NCBI GenBank assembly: GCA_016929735.1
Contig: JAFGID010000034.1
Coordinates: 1 to 6,921, forward strand
From: Ignavibacteriales bacterium
Lineage (GTDB): Bacteria; Bacteroidota; Ignavibacteria; Ignavibacteriales; Melioribacteraceae
Direction of reading: 5' to 3'
Length of the DNA stretch: 6,921 nucleotides
The position numbers and the translations under genes were made by a program. The notes beneath the pieces are model-generated. The model was not told the DNA's origin. It saw only the letters and a list, made by a program, of their open reading frames with translations, and ran no database searches. Numbering within the stretch: the stretch's first letter is position 1; every line of letters starts with the position of its first letter. Shown piece by piece: positions 5,736 to 6,921 of the stretch.

Positions 5736-6395
5736 ATGAATATTAATAAATATTTCTCTGCGAGTGATTTAGATAAAATTGAAGCGGAGGTAAAATCTGC
5801 CGAGAAAGAAATATCCGGAGAAATTGTTCCGGTTATACTTGAAAAAGCCGGAAGGTATCCCATCGCAATTTACCGAGCAGCAATAATTGGTGCATTGATG
5901 GGATTTATTTTAATAATCTTAGTTGATAGATACACAGATTGGTTTAGCTTATATGACCCACTTATTTATTTTGTAATTACTTTTTTATGTGGATTAGTCG
6001 GAGCTGCTAAGGTAATATTATTTCCTTTTATAAGAAGAATGATGGCCGGTAAAGACTTGATGACTGATAGTGTTCATAAAGAAGCAGAAAAATTCTTTTT
6101 ATGTGAAGAAGTTTTTAATACCAGACAAAGAACCGGAATATTAATTTGTGTTTCATTATTCGAGAAAAAAATTGTTTTATTAGCAGATAAAGGTATCAAC
6201 GAAAAAGTAACCAAAGAAGTCTGGGATAATCTTGTTGATGAAATTTCGAACGACATGAAAAACAAGAATTACCTTGAAGCAATGTTAAAGGCAATAAGAA
6301 AATGCAAAAACATATTACTCGAGAATGGGTTTGTTGTCACTCCAAACGACGTAGACGAATTATCAAACACAGTACGTGTCAGAGGGGATAAATGA
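5736..6395 (+). CDS. TPM-domain membrane protein with an internal transmembrane hairpin
   Basis: This is a 219-residue membrane protein of the TPM (TLP18.3/Psb32/MOLO-1) type. Residues 9-36 (SDLDKIEAEVKSAEKEISGEIVPVIL) match the opening helix and SGEIVPV strand of a TPM domain. Two transmembrane helices follow, about 46-64 and 75-97. After them the rest of the fold appears: HKEAEKFFLCEEVFNTRQRTGILICVSLFEKKIVLLADKGI (114-154), then a helical end (LVDEISNDMKNKNYLEAMLKAIRKC, 166-190). The membrane hairpin thus seems to sit within the TPM fold. There is no cleavable signal peptide. Plant TLP18.3 has reported acid phosphatase activity, but bacterial members have no settled function; they often occur with LemA genes, none of which is visible here. 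The next TPM gene overlaps this one by 4 bp, so translation is coupled and the products probably work together. The start lacks a strong Shine-Dalgarno, but GGATAG lies upstream and the domain begins right after it. Confidence 0.82.
   Translation: MNINKYFSASDLDKIEAEVKSAEKEISGEIVPVILEKAGRYPIAIYRAAIIGALMGFILIILVDRYTDWFSLYDPLIYFVITFLCGLVGAAKVILFPFIRRMMAGKDLMTDSVHKEAEKFFLCEEVFNTRQRTGILICVSLFEKKIVLLADKGINEKVTKEVWDNLVDEISNDMKNKNYLEAMLKAIRKCKNILLENGFVVTPNDVDELSNTVRVRGDK
6381..6387 (+). promoter_or_regulatory. Ribosome binding site of the second TPM gene, inside the first
   Basis: AGAGGGG lies 4 bp before the ATG at 6392, within the last codons of the upstream gene. With the ATGA stop/start overlap at 6392-6395 it supports this start and translational coupling. 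Confidence 0.6.
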
Positions 6396-6921
6396 AAAAA
6401 AATTCGATAAAATATTTTTTTATACTCACTTGCCTGTTCTCAAATTTTATCTACTCCCTTGATGTACCATATTTGACGGGTAGAGTAAACGATTATGCTA
6501 ATATATTAACGCTTGATAAAAGAAACAGAATCGAACAAATCCTCAAGACTCATGAAGATTCAACTACAAACCAGATTGTTGTATTGATAATCACAACTCT
6601 TGAAGATGAAAATCTTGAAGAATTTGCAAACGAAGTTTTTAATACATGGCAATTAGGACAAAAAGAAAAAGATAATGGTGTCTTATTGTTAATTGCAATT
6701 CAGGATAGAAAACTTCGCATTGAAGTTGGTTATGGATTGGAAGGGTATTTAACAGACGCTATAAGCAGTAGCATAATAAGGAATGAGATTACTCCCTCTT
6801 TCCGTCAGGAAGATTATGCAGGAGGGATTGAGAAAGGTGTATTATCAATTATTGCTGCAATCGAAGGAAGCTATACAGCAACTGAATATTTAGAAGAAGA
6901 TGAACTCGGAACAACAGAAAA
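6392..6921 (+). CDS. YgcG-like TPM-domain protein, secreted or membrane-anchored (3' end outside window)
   Basis: The frame is open for 176 codons to the window end, so the C-terminus is missing. Residues 1-22 form a signal peptide (basic MKKNSIK, then a hydrophobic core FFILTCLFSNFI). Residues 25-158 are a full TPM domain with the usual landmarks: VPYLTGRVNDYANIL (25-39), TTNQIVVLIITTLEDENLEEFA (58-79), FNTWQLGQKEKDNGVLLLIA (83-102), DRKLRIEVGYGLEGYLTDA (105-123) and ITPSFRQEDYAGGI (133-146). Family members of this architecture usually continue into a linker, a transmembrane helix and often a Gly/Ser-rich tail; the acidic stretch EYLEEDELGTTE (165-176) would be the start of such a linker, but the rest is not seen. 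The domain should face the periplasm. Biochemical function is unproven; phosphatase activity is known only for a plant relative. It overlaps the preceding TPM gene by 4 bp (ATGA), a typical coupled pair. Confidence 0.9.
   Translation, partial: MKKNSIKYFFILTCLFSNFIYSLDVPYLTGRVNDYANILTLDKRNRIEQILKTHEDSTTNQIVVLIITTLEDENLEEFANEVFNTWQLGQKEKDNGVLLLIAIQDRKLRIEVGYGLEGYLTDAISSSIIRNEITPSFRQEDYAGGIEKGVLSIIAAIEGSYTATEYLEEDELGTTE

Noticed and set aside
5678..5863. Minus-strand frame of 61 codons across the upstream region of the first TPM gene
   Set aside because: It overlaps the TPM start and promoter candidate, and its C-terminal part is A+T-rich noncoding DNA; no support as a gene.

Overview
The window is strongly A+T-rich, Gram-negative-type bacterial chromosome. 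Protein features point to the FCB group (Bacteroidota, Chlorobiota, Ignavibacteriota). The DnaA ATPase core carries the LHQSGKQIVLSSDKPP-type stretch and FQWGL box VII, and the SpoIID/LytB protein carries the RWYDREDH/FDVCADDHCQRYQG signature I associate with that group. Most starts lack a strong Shine-Dalgarno, which is also common there. An Ignavibacteria-like organism is my best guess, from memory of these families rather than from a search.

Layout. Positions 1-726 (minus strand) hold a TrmH/SpoU-family rRNA 2'-O-methyltransferase, most likely rlmB, cut off by the window edge very close to its natural C-terminus. Positions 727-1369 are a 643-bp, extremely A+T-rich gap between divergent genes. 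It contains a pair of DnaA-box-like sites one helical turn apart, a perfect 16-bp palindrome just beyond them, and a perfect DnaA box directly upstream of the dnaA start, so it is a good candidate for the replication origin and dnaA control region. Plus-strand dnaA (1370-2755) follows and is complete, with every key AAA+ and DNA-binding motif visible.

Downstream of dnaA there is no dnaN. Instead come a SpoIID/LytB-domain protein without a signal peptide (2853-4196), a 63-residue two-helix membrane protein (4229-4420) and a GT4 glycosyltransferase (4436-5557). These are closely spaced and probably co-transcribed, and they suggest cell-envelope or glycan work. After a 178-bp gap with an A/T-only hairpin and a promoter candidate, two TPM-domain genes overlap by 4 bp. 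The first (5736-6395) is a membrane protein whose TPM fold appears to be interrupted by a transmembrane hairpin. The second (6392 to beyond the window end) is a secreted or anchored YgcG-like protein. They form a translationally coupled pair.

No tRNA, rRNA, CRISPR array, insertion sequence or phage gene was seen. The most interesting points are the origin-like region with its palindrome of parS-like half-sites in swapped order, the SpoIID-family enzyme that lacks any export signal but has an intact active-site motif and a putative His/Cys metal site, and the split TPM protein.
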